This document shows, piece after piece, positions 16,247 through 24,292 of a stretch of DNA of 51,388 nt. The stretch spans positions 1-51,388 of IMG/VR virus record IMGVR_UViG_3300027779_000041; one strand, 5' to 3'. The position numbers and the translations under genes were made by a program. Under the pieces are notes generated by a model that saw nothing but the letters and a program-made list of their open reading frames with translations, ran no database searches and was not told the DNA's origin. Position 1 is the stretch's first letter. The number at the start of each line of letters is the position of its first letter. Origin of the DNA: a virus.

Positions 16247-19200
16247 TTATATTGAACCAGAACAAGCAACGTGTATCGGTCGATATTCACCATTAACCAG
16301 ATAAGCTACAACAAATGAATCTTGATCTATAGCTAAAGTGGAATCTCTATTTACAACCCAAGTTTCTGAGCCAGTTGAGAAATCAGAATTTCTTTTTACA
16401 ATTTTACCACTAACTGGTGCGGTATATTGAGTTGGTCCCAGGATTTGAGTGGTGGTGAATCCCTCTATCACTTGTGGATAATCAAGACTTTCAAAATTAC
16501 CACTACAATCGATATGAGCAACTTTTGTGTCATTATGCCACCAAGTTTGAATATAATCTGTAGTGGAGTGTCCTGTGATTGTGTTGTCTTTTCTTACAGA
16601 GAGGACAGCATCAGGACCAATGACAGTATCTCCAATAGAAATTCTTCTTAGAGATGTATCTCCAGCGATTGTATTTTGAATATTCAGAAGATTAGAATAA
16701 GAACCTTTATTGTATAACAACCTTTGGTTATCTTGTAGATTTGCTACAATTTCAATATTACCAGCACTAGCATCGTTACTATCAACAGAACCTCTTAAAG
16801 CATTTTTACCAATACCAATAGATTCAGTATTTTCCGAATACGAACCAGCATTTTGCCCTATAAATATTGATCCATTAGCTCCTCTAGCATAATCACCAGC
16901 ATTTGTGCCAATAAATAAACCATTGGAAATGTTATCCGCTTCTCGTCCAGCATTATATCCAATAAATGTAGATGCTGTATCTATAGATAAATTACTATTA
17001 TTTGCTGAGGCACCATAACCAGCATTCGTACCAATCATAACAGAGTGCTTCCAGCCACTGGATAAATGGCCAACTCCAGGTCCAATGAACACACTACCGC
17101 TATTTTGAACTTGACTAATATTTTTCTCATCTTGAGGAGGAGCAAAGAAATGATTCTCATTGCCCACAACAGATGCGTAACCACTGCCAACAAAATCTGT
17201 AAGCTCAGTAAATGACATCCTTCCTAAAACATTGCCACCAAGTGCTGTACCACCATCAACATGCACAGGAACATAACTTTTTGTGCTTAATGTATTTACA
17301 GAAACATCAGATACATTTTGTAATTCTAAAATATCTAAATCAAATTTAACAGTATTAGCATTAGGATATGATGCAGATATACCAGAACCAGCACTAACAT
17401 TTTGACCGATAAAGCTAGAAGCAGAAGTGCCATCAGAATAATTAATTTTACCTCTAAGATTTATATCTCCATTAATAGTAACCGTGGGATTTGCAGTAGA
17501 AGCATATGAAGCACTATTAGACATAGTACCATTTCTAAAGTCATTTTCTACTAAAACACCAGTTGTGTTATTAGAAGTGGTAAATACTAATCTATGAACA
17601 ACACTAGCCACACTACTATTAAAGGTATCTTTTATTTCAGTATTAAGATAATCAACGGTACTTAATGTTTGTGGTTTGATATTATATTCAATAGATTTAT
17701 CATTATCTTGTATAATAAAATCACCATTTGTTGTAATATTACCACTTGATGCAATATTACCACCCGCTACAATATTACCACCCGCTACAATATTACCATT
17801 TGTCACATAAAAATCTGCTTCATTAATAGTTAGACTCTTAGAACCTGTCAATTGACCTGAAATTAATGGGTCAGCACCATAGCCAATCAATAATTTATCA
17901 GACCAATCGGCTCCATTTGTCGCTACACTATTACCAATAATAATTGAATTATCTGCTGCAGTATCAATACTATTGAAATTATTATTACCAATAATGACAT
18001 TGTTATAAGAAGAGCTGTTACCGCTATCGAGGTTGTGCTGACCAACTATGACATTGTTGTTCATACCTCCACTTTGATATCGCAGATTATCGTTACCAAC
18101 AATAGTATTGAGATCACCAGTAGTCATTTTATTTAATGATCTATTACCAACAACAGTATTGCCAGAAGAAGAACTGATACTATTTAATGACTCGGAACCA
18201 TAACCAGCATTATCTGGGTTATTTGAACTGACTGGAAGGCTATTAGGTGTACCAGAACCCGCAAAAGTATTTCTATATTCATCTGTAAATACAGTACTGG
18301 TGTTATCAATAATATTAGATACTAAGTCAAATTCATTTCCAGCATCATCCAAGAAAAACAATGCCTGAGTTTGACCTGTTCCAGATTTAGGTTTAACGTA
18401 AATTTTTCCATAATCAGCAGTATTTCCCGGATTTTTCTCTTGCTCTTTCATAGCAATTGTGCCGCTGGCACCAGAATCAAAATGATTGATTGTTAAAGGC
18501 TCAATTGGTGTGAATTTTCTAGTAGTTCCAACTATAGTGGAACCAATACCAACATAATTATTATTTGTGACAGACATAAAACCACTTGTAGTAGCAAAGT
18601 GATTAGAATCTGTAGCAATTGTTGAAAAATCAATATAATCTGTAGAAGTATCATAAGAGACACGTAAACCAGAAGCACCTTCGGGACCATTCCCAGTTAA
18701 TTCAAAAATACTATCCTTACTTGTGTCGCCAGTACGAGTACCAATTCTAACAACAGTATTAGCTGCAAACGGACCATTATTGGCACCTTGAACATGCAGA
18801 TGAGCTTGAGGCATTTCTGGGGCAGAACCTTCTGTTCTTTCATAATTAGAAATACCAACATACATACCAGACTTAGCAATAGTAATTGGTTCAAACACTC
18901 TGGTATGGTCATGCTCTCTATATTTGCCCCCTTCAGAACCAATTACAAATCTATCATAATCAGGATGACCAAAATTATATTGCCTTAAACTAAATCTGGA
19001 TCTGTTAGTATCTGCAACAGCAGTAGTGAAATCTAAACCAACACGCACAGCATTAGATAAAGAGGTATTATCTAAAGAACCAGAATTAACACTGGCAATT
19101 GCTAAATCATATGTATTATCACCAGAAGCAGCAAAGAATGAAACATTTCCTCTACCAGGATAATTTCCAGAGGCATTGTTGACTTGACCAAAAGTCATAT

Positions 19201-20635
19201 ATGAACCAGACGCAATTGATAAACTTTTATCAGTTGCAATAATCAATCCATTGTATCCACTTTCATTAATAATACTTGTCTGATCTCTACCAAGCACTCT
19301 CTGTGTTCTTATGTGCATACCTTCCGCAACACTTAAACTAATGTTAGATTCAAAATGAGATCTAGAGAAAGAATTATCAGCTAACAATGCATCTGATTGT
19401 ATTGAAACATCTGGCTGTTTATAAATAAGCCTATAATCACGAACATAATCAGAACCACTAGCATGTATTTCAAACCCAGCACCCTCAAGAGCGGCATCAG
19501 CTAAATAACCACACACAGCACTATTATGAAATCCATCTCCCTCATCGCATAACCCACTTGAGCCTAAGTGTAATGTTTTACATTCATATAAGCATTCACC
19601 TATCGTGTTATATGTAACATCGTTAGCGTAAAATTGCCCACTAATCGTAACATCATTAAAGTGTCCATCCCAAGGTAAAGAAGGATGACCTAAAGAATAA
19701 ACGCCACTCTTAGACGGTACTATGTTTCCAGCTACAGTAATTAAACCGTGATCACCAGATGGGGCATTAGTGCCAAATCCAATATTTCCATTGCCGTCGA
19801 AATGCTGTCTAACAGTAAGATTGTATTGATCTGGAAAACCTGCTCCTTTAGGTGCATCACTAAAAATAGTAAGTGTTCCAGAATTAGGATAAGAAATACC
19901 ACTAGAAATATAAGCCATTTTCCAATGTTTAGAGCCATGACCTAAGTTTGTAGAGGCATTTACAGATGGAGAGGCATCTCCAGCAACTTGAAAATTTCCA
20001 AAATCATGTAAACCATTTGTATTTACAGCTAAACGATTATTCTCTAAATTACCATACATTAAAGGAAGACGAGATGTTGTGTCAACTACACAATCTTCAT
20101 CTTGCTCAATAGGAATGGCACCAACATAAAATTTATAACTGTCAGCTTCACCAATGTAATTACCAGCAGCATGACCTATTGCAATATTAAAACTTCCAGT
20201 TCTGCCTCTATGTAAAGTATAGTTACCAATACCTATATTGCCAGAACCTGTAGTATTACCACCAAGAGCACTGACTCCTACTCCAACATTATGATCTCCG
20301 TAAACATTACAACTAATTGATTGGGAACCAATAGCCGTATTATGAGTTCCGTCATAATTTCCATATAAGGCATTGTAACCAAAAACGGAATTATCTGAAG
20401 TTGACCTGCCAGCTAAATCTAACTTACCAAGAGCTTGTTCTCCGAGAATAGAAGTTCTGGTAGATTTTGTCCCCACGTTATCTGCATCAATACTATTTGA
20501 TACGGTCATTAGATGAATAGAATCAGCTAAATTTGTTATAACTGTTCTAAGATCTAACGGAGAAATCTCTTGATTGGCATTATCTGGAAGATAATTAGTA
20601 AGGGAGTTAATGAACTCCTGTTTACTCAAAATCAT
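16247..20635 (-). CDS. Giant fibre with YadA-like head repeats, 1,462 aa
   Basis: This is the largest protein in the window. It opens with EISPLDLRTVITNLADSIH, a segment common at the start of phage fibre proteins. Three groups of YadA-like left-handed roll repeats follow (HNTAIGSQSISCNVYGDHNV, NIGIGNY, NIAIGHAAG near residues 95-155; NTVVGNRSL, NTIVGND, NNVIIGNNN near 840-900; SVFIGPGVG, SVMIGTNAGYG, GLFIGTNAG, SIFIGQNAG near 1200-1300). Stalk segments of SGNIxxxG type lie between them. These repeats are known from trimeric adhesins and phage fibres. No S74 autoprotease signature was found at the C-terminus. Confidence 0.8.
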   Translation of the reverse strand: MILSKQEFINSLTNYLPDNANQEISPLDLRTVITNLADSIHLMTVSNSIDADNVGTKSTRTSILGEQALGKLDLAGRSTSDNSVFGYNALYGNYDGTHNTAIGSQSISCNVYGDHNVGVGVSALGGNTTGSGNIGIGNYTLHRGRTGSFNIAIGHAAGNYIGEADSYKFYVGAIPIEQDEDCVVDTTSRLPLMYGNLENNRLAVNTNGLHDFGNFQVAGDASPSVNASTNLGHGSKHWKMAYISSGISYPNSGTLTIFSDAPKGAGFPDQYNLTVRQHFDGNGNIGFGTNAPSGDHGLITVAGNIVPSKSGVYSLGHPSLPWDGHFNDVTISGQFYANDVTYNTIGECLYECKTLHLGSSGLCDEGDGFHNSAVCGYLADAALEGAGFEIHASGSDYVRDYRLIYKQPDVSIQSDALLADNSFSRSHFESNISLSVAEGMHIRTQRVLGRDQTSIINESGYNGLIIATDKSLSIASGSYMTFGQVNNASGNYPGRGNVSFFAASGDNTYDLAIASVNSGSLDNTSLSNAVRVGLDFTTAVADTNRSRFSLRQYNFGHPDYDRFVIGSEGGKYREHDHTRVFEPITIAKSGMYVGISNYERTEGSAPEMPQAHLHVQGANNGPFAANTVVRIGTRTGDTSKDSIFELTGNGPEGASGLRVSYDTSTDYIDFSTIATDSNHFATTSGFMSVTNNNYVGIGSTIVGTTRKFTPIEPLTINHFDSGASGTIAMKEQEKNPGNTADYGKIYVKPKSGTGQTQALFFLDDAGNEFDLVSNIIDNTSTVFTDEYRNTFAGSGTPNSLPVSSNNPDNAGYGSESLNSISSSSGNTVVGNRSLNKMTTGDLNTIVGNDNLRYQSGGMNNNVIVGQHNLDSGNSSSYNNVIIGNNNFNSIDTAADNSIIIGNSVATNGADWSDKLLIGYGADPLISGQLTGSKSLTINEADFYVTNGNIVAGGNIVAGGNIASSGNITTNGDFIIQDNDKSIEYNIKPQTLSTVDYLNTEIKDTFNSSVASVVHRLVFTTSNNTTGVLVENDFRNGTMSNSASYASTANPTVTINGDINLRGKINYSDGTSASSFIGQNVSAGSGISASYPNANTVKFDLDILELQNVSDVSVNTLSTKSYVPVHVDGGTALGGNVLGRMSFTELTDFVGSGYASVVGNENHFFAPPQDEKNISQVQNSGSVFIGPGVGHLSSGWKHSVMIGTNAGYGASANNSNLSIDTASTFIGYNAGREADNISNGLFIGTNAGDYARGANGSIFIGQNAGSYSENTESIGIGKNALRGSVDSNDASAGNIEIVANLQDNQRLLYNKGSYSNLLNIQNTIAGDTSLRRISIGDTVIGPDAVLSVRKDNTITGHSTTDYIQTWWHNDTKVAHIDCSGNFESLDYPQVIEGFTTTQILGPTQYTAPVSGKIVKRNSDFSTGSETWVVNRDSTLAIDQDSFVVAYLVNGEYRPIHVACSGSI

Positions 20636-20646
20636 TTATCTAGTCC

Positions 20647-21111
20647 TTACTTGAAGGAAACTTGTAAAGTACTTGTGCTAAATTTGACACTATCACCTGT
20701 ATAAATAATTCTTGGATTATCAAGCTGTGCGTGCATTAACAAATTACCTTCTTGGTGGACTTGAGTATCAACTAAGGCTATGCCAGATACCCATCCCCAA
20801 TCTTGTAAAGCTTGTTCAAACACAAAATCAACTCCATTTTTTATAACACCACTACCAGCGGAATGGTCAGCAGTATTATAACTCCACTTATCATTGCCAC
20901 TAGTAGCTGGAGCATGTAAGCTAATACGAGCATATCCCGTTGAATTAACGCCGTCACCTGAAGATAATTCTTGAATTGTTACACCAGTATCTGAATCAAC
21001 AATAACACCACTCGTCAACGCAACTGCAACATGTACTGGTTTAGCAAAAGTTTCACCCCTAAAAATATGGTGAAGCAAACCAGATTCTAAATAATCTGAA
21101 AGAGCAGCCAT
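20647..21111 (-). CDS. Conserved small phage structural protein
   Basis: This 154-residue protein begins with LSDYLESGLLHHIFRGETFAKPVHVAVALTSGV, followed by STGYARISLHAPA and DWGWVSGIALVDT. The pattern is found in a family of small structural proteins of marine phages usually annotated only as hypothetical or fibre-associated. It is the first gene after the capsid terminator and a new late promoter, with AAGGAG upstream of ATG at 21111. It may therefore be made in high amounts relative to the fibres behind it. Its exact position in the particle is unknown. Confidence 0.65.
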   Translation of the reverse strand: MAALSDYLESGLLHHIFRGETFAKPVHVAVALTSGVIVDSDTGVTIQELSSGDGVNSTGYARISLHAPATSGNDKWSYNTADHSAGSGVIKNGVDFVFEQALQDWGWVSGIALVDTQVHQEGNLLMHAQLDNPRIIYTGDSVKFSTSTLQVSFK

Positions 21112-21158
21112 TATATTCTCCTTGTAGGAATTTCCTTGAAATAAAGAATTTATATCAT

Positions 21159-21167
21159 ATTATACAC
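21159..21167 (-). promoter_or_regulatory. Late promoter motif GTGTATAAT
   Basis: The minus strand reads TTGTGTATAATATGATATAAA, about 50 bases upstream of the ATG at 21111. The motif directly touches the U-tract of the capsid terminator, so a new transcript begins where the previous one ends. It is one of five matching sites in the left arm. Confidence 0.7.
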
Positions 21168-21202
21168 AAAAAAAAGCCATCCCCGCAAAGTACGAGGATG
21201 AC
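21168..21202 (-). terminator. Rho-independent terminator after major capsid gene
   Basis: On the minus strand GTCATCCTCG, loop TACTTTG, CGGGGATGGC forms a 10-bp stem (with two G-T pairs), followed by eight T residues. It lies 27 bases after the stop of the major capsid gene (21229). It is expected to end the head-module transcript. Confidence 0.85.
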
Positions 21203-21228
21203 TTATTATACTCACCGTTTTGACAATA

Positions 21229-22236
21229 TTAGAAGGAGCCAAGGATAACACGACGGTTATCAAGGACACCAAATCCAATTTCAGCCCAACCGTAGAATCC
21301 AGCTCGCTGCTGTCTATGAAGAGTAGGATCTTCAAAGACTTGAAGAGTCTGACGAACAGGCATTACAAAGCTGTCATTAGATGACTGATCCAAACCAACG
21401 ACCAGTTCAAGGTCAGCAGCCTGAACAGCACCACTTAAGCTACCTGTAAAGAATGTCTGATACTCTTGACCTTCACCAAGTTCATCAAGATCATGTAGAT
21501 TAACACCAAATACACGGGTAATTGGAGCACCATCTTCAGAAGCACTGTAGATTTCACGCCGGGTAACTTCATCAATCTGATCAAGACCCCAGTTACGAAT
21601 ATCTTCCAGAGCTTCTGGAGAAACATACAGGTCTGTCAAACGACCGCGACCAGCAGAACCAGTGTTTCCGCCAGCATTACGACGCATAACAGTCTGCATC
21701 AAAGATACCAGTCTCTTAGAGAACATACCGGCAGTAGCATCACCATCGTATACGAGGATGTTTCTGTCAACACCAGCCGCAAGCATTGTGTGCCAACCAT
21801 CATCGTTCATCTTCTTGGTAAAGCCCGCTTCCATAACCTGCATAGCACGAGCAGCGATATCCCAACGAGCTTCACGAGCATATCGAAGCAAGAAGTCGAT
21901 AGAACTTGTGATACTGTAAGTTGGAATCGCAACATAGTCACCTTCTACGCTACGCTCAGGAACTCTACCATTACCTGGATTAGTGTAAGCAATATGCTCA
22001 CCTTCAAGTCCAGGAGAGATAAGGTCGAGTGGATACTCAGTTGTTCCACCAGATTCTACTGTGGTTACTTCGAAAATATTCCCAAGAATATCGCCAGCCA
22101 AAACTCCCTTACGAAGAGGCAGTTCCAATGCTTTAGCAAATTCTCTTTGTGCTGCAATAGCGATGTTTTGATCACTATCGCCAGCTTTCCGAAGCAATGA
22201 AATAAATTCATCACTTGGTCTTTCAGTAAATGACAT
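21229..22236 (-). CDS. Major capsid protein
   Basis: This 335-residue protein sits directly downstream of the decoration protein, protease/scaffold and portal genes and just before a strong terminator, the usual place for the major capsid protein. It starts with a helical N-arm (MSFTERPSDEFISLLRKAGDS), continues with mixed alpha/beta sequence including YSITSSIDFLLRYAREARWDIAARAMQVMEAGF, and ends in FYGWAEIGFGVLDNRRVILGSF, typical of HK97-fold capsid proteins. A GGAGA ribosome-binding site precedes the ATG. The fold is inferred from position and general pattern, since no single diagnostic motif exists. Confidence 0.8.
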   Translation of the reverse strand: MSFTERPSDEFISLLRKAGDSDQNIAIAAQREFAKALELPLRKGVLAGDILGNIFEVTTVESGGTTEYPLDLISPGLEGEHIAYTNPGNGRVPERSVEGDYVAIPTYSITSSIDFLLRYAREARWDIAARAMQVMEAGFTKKMNDDGWHTMLAAGVDRNILVYDGDATAGMFSKRLVSLMQTVMRRNAGGNTGSAGRGRLTDLYVSPEALEDIRNWGLDQIDEVTRREIYSASEDGAPITRVFGVNLHDLDELGEGQEYQTFFTGSLSGAVQAADLELVVGLDQSSNDSFVMPVRQTLQVFEDPTLHRQQRAGFYGWAEIGFGVLDNRRVILGSF

Positions 22237-22265
22237 ATTAAAATTCTCCTATTAGTTGGGGGCGA

Positions 22266-22757
22266 TTATGCACCGTTGTTGAGTGGAAGATTGACCTGTA
22301 ATTTAGCGTAGCCATCACTATCTTTATAAGACATCCAACGACCTACACATAAAGATCCAGAATTAGCTGCTGCTACTGGCTCTACAGTAATATTACCAGC
22401 ACTTGCACTATCAGCATAGGCAAGCTTACCTGGAGCTGGAGTACCAGTGATATTGCTAGTAGTAACAGTACCACGAGTCATAATGGTAACCTTACCACCC
22501 TTCTGAATTTCGTCTTTATGCTGATTTAAATGAGTTCTCGTTAAATCTTTATTAACGACATCATTCATCAGAATACCAACCGGAATATCTGTTGATGCTG
22601 CAGTCGCATAAGCACACAAGTTAGCACCCTGGTCCATTGCTGCACCAGATGCACTATTATTTTCGATCACAGCCACACCCCCACGGGTTGCTGTGCCAGC
22701 GTTGTAGAAAAAGCTAATATCAGTAGCCTCTACACTTCTATCTGCTTTAAGAGCCAT
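22266..22757 (-). CDS. Head decoration-like protein
   Basis: This 163-residue protein has the look of small capsid decoration proteins (DUF2190-like). It is Ala/Gly/Thr-rich with many short beta strands (TRGGVAVIENNSASG, DIPVGILMNDVVNKD, GGKVTIMTRGTVTTSN, GKLAYADSASAGNITV). The start follows AGGAGA. It lies between the scaffold and the major capsid gene, the same order as in many siphoviruses and myoviruses. It probably binds the outside of the expanded capsid. The family call is by pattern and position. Confidence 0.65.
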   Translation of the reverse strand: MALKADRSVEATDISFFYNAGTATRGGVAVIENNSASGAAMDQGANLCAYATAASTDIPVGILMNDVVNKDLTRTHLNQHKDEIQKGGKVTIMTRGTVTTSNITGTPAPGKLAYADSASAGNITVEPVAAANSGSLCVGRWMSYKDSDGYAKLQVNLPLNNGA

Positions 22758-22784
22758 TTTTTTTCTCCTATAGGAAAAGAGGAA

Positions 22785-23444
22785 TTACTTACTAAGAATT
22801 GAATTTGAGATGTAATCAGCAATACTTGCTCGTGTTGCTGCTATTTCATCTACTTCTTCTGTTTCAGCTTCTACCAGAGTTGCTTCTGATGTTTCGACTT
22901 CGTCGAAAATTTCAGTTACTTCTGCTTCTGCTTCTTCTGTAGCTTCTTCTTTAGAATCAGTTGCTACAATACTCTTTCGAGCATAAAGATTGACTACAGC
23001 ATCAAATGCTTCGTCATCAAGAGAACCAAAAGAAGCAAGAGTAGCATCTAATTCATCTGCTGAAACACCAGCTTCAATTAAAGCAGCTTTTCTCTTTTCT
23101 TCTTTTTGCTTTTTCTTCATATCATACATTTCAGATTCAGCTTCTTGTAAATCCTTAGCTGATTTAGCAACAACTGCTTCTAATGCAGAAATTTTTACCT
23201 CAGCAGATTTTAAAGCTTCTTCTAAAGAAGCAATAGCTTCATCTGTCTCACTATTTGTTACAACAGTTTCTTCTGCAGCAGTTTCGATTACTTCTTCAGC
23301 TACTTCAGCTACTTCAGTAGCTTCCGTAGTAGAATCATCTGTTACCGCATCAGCTTCTACTGTTTCAACAACCTCTTCATTTAGTTCTTCAGCAACAACT
23401 GGTTCTTTAACCACTTGCTCCTCTTGAACCTGAGATTCAGACAT
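22785..23444 (-). CDS. Nested in-frame scaffold protein
   Basis: An internal ATG at 23444 (MSESQVQEEQ), in the same frame as the 482-residue protein, is preceded by a perfect AAGGAG six bases upstream. Translation from there gives 219 residues that cover exactly the acidic coiled-coil half and omit the protease-like half. Phage lambda uses the same layout (scaffold Nu3 inside protease gene C). The scaffold is therefore probably made separately and in excess of the fusion. Both the ribosome-binding site and the domain border coincide, which is the main evidence. Confidence 0.75.
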   Translation of the reverse strand: MSESQVQEEQVVKEPVVAEELNEEVVETVEADAVTDDSTTEATEVAEVAEEVIETAAEETVVTNSETDEAIASLEEALKSAEVKISALEAVVAKSAKDLQEAESEMYDMKKKQKEEKRKAALIEAGVSADELDATLASFGSLDDEAFDAVVNLYARKSIVATDSKEEATEEAEAEVTEIFDEVETSEATLVEAETEEVDEIAATRASIADYISNSILSK

Positions 23445-24233
23445 ATTAGTCTCCTTCATTGTTGAAAACCCATCAACACTAAAAGCAATACTTTTAGAGT
23501 TTAAAATTATACTCCTGGGGTTTGCTGGATTTGACACCAATCCTTTCCCAGAAAAAGAAATATCACGTAATGCACGTCCAACTTTATAACCTTCGTATTC
23601 ACCAGTTCCACCATAAGCACGTAAATGCTTGGTTAAGAAAGATGAATCATCACTCCGAGTTACTAACTGTTGACTACCAGTTTTGTCAATAACCGCATAG
23701 TCGAAACCAGCAAATAAACATTCCATTGAAACAAACCACTTATCTTCATCAATTTCCGCAATGATATTATCCATTCGCTCTTTATTTTCTTCATTCATCC
23801 AACTATTATAAAGAACCGCACGAGTAATAATATCAAAATTAGCAGGGGTTTCTTCTTGATCGTCAGAAATTTTATTTCCTTCAGTATCAGTAACATAACT
23901 ACCTATAATATGCCCAATGATATCATTTTCATCATGCATAAAATTAAATGGTTTGTCTTCTGGTGTATTTCTCGCAGCCCATGTGACATCTGCTAAAAAT
24001 ACATCATCATTTCTATTCCAATTAGTAGAAACTAACACTGATTCTAAGTAATAAAGATCGTGTTGCTTGTTTTCATCGGCTAAAAGTTTTTCTATCTCAC
24101 TTTTTTCTATCTCAGAAGTAAATTCTTCTGCCTTGACAGTAAAAGGAGACAAATAAGCCACTGAAGCAGTACTCTGAACCTTATCAGAGATACCATCTTC
24201 AATTTCTTTTTGAAAAATTTGTATTTTATTCAT
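22785..24233 (-). CDS. Prohead protease fused to scaffold
   Basis: The preferred start is the ATG at 24233 (MNKIQIFQKEIE), with GAGGTG six bases upstream. A GTG at 24242 overlaps that site and is less likely. The 482-residue protein has two halves. Residues 1 to ~260 form a globular domain (NFMHDENDIIGHIIGS, WFVSMECLFAGFDY, LRDISFSGKGLVSNPANPRS), the end of which matches phage head-maturation proteases. From residue 264 the sequence becomes a very acidic, Glu/Ala/Thr/Val-rich coiled coil (EALKSAEVKISALEAVVAKSAK), typical of scaffolds. An internal start separates the second half (next entry). The protease active site cannot be assigned with certainty; H108 and S157 are candidates. Confidence 0.7.
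   Translation of the reverse strand: MNKIQIFQKEIEDGISDKVQSTASVAYLSPFTVKAEEFTSEIEKSEIEKLLADENKQHDLYYLESVLVSTNWNRNDDVFLADVTWAARNTPEDKPFNFMHDENDIIGHIIGSYVTDTEGNKISDDQEETPANFDIITRAVLYNSWMNEENKERMDNIIAEIDEDKWFVSMECLFAGFDYAVIDKTGSQQLVTRSDDSSFLTKHLRAYGGTGEYEGYKVGRALRDISFSGKGLVSNPANPRSIILNSKSIAFSVDGFSTMKETNMSESQVQEEQVVKEPVVAEELNEEVVETVEADAVTDDSTTEATEVAEVAEEVIETAAEETVVTNSETDEAIASLEEALKSAEVKISALEAVVAKSAKDLQEAESEMYDMKKKQKEEKRKAALIEAGVSADELDATLASFGSLDDEAFDAVVNLYARKSIVATDSKEEATEEAEAEVTEIFDEVETSEATLVEAETEEVDEIAATRASIADYISNSILSK
23451..23456 (-). promoter_or_regulatory. Internal ribosome-binding site AAGGAG
   Basis: AAGGAG on the minus strand lies six bases before the internal ATG at 23444. It is as strong as the sites of the surrounding genes. 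It marks the start of the nested scaffold gene. Confidence 0.7.
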
Positions 24234-24252
24234 AATTTTCACCTCGTATTAA

Positions 24253-24261
24253 ATTATACAC
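24253..24261 (-). promoter_or_regulatory. Late promoter motif GTGTATAAT
   Basis: The minus strand reads TTGTGTATAATTTAATA, 20 bases upstream of the protease ATG at 24233, in the only gap between portal and protease. It is identical over eleven bases to the motifs before 21111 and 26245. It can serve protease, scaffold, decoration and major capsid genes up to the terminator. Confidence 0.7.
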
Positions 24262-24292
24262 AAGATACATTAAAACATACATAAAACGGGTT

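Noticed and set aside
22990-23427. 145-codon plus-strand frame opposite the scaffold
   Set aside because: It mirrors the Glu/Ala-rich coiled coil on the other strand and is Ser/Thr-rich low complexity without a ribosome-binding site.
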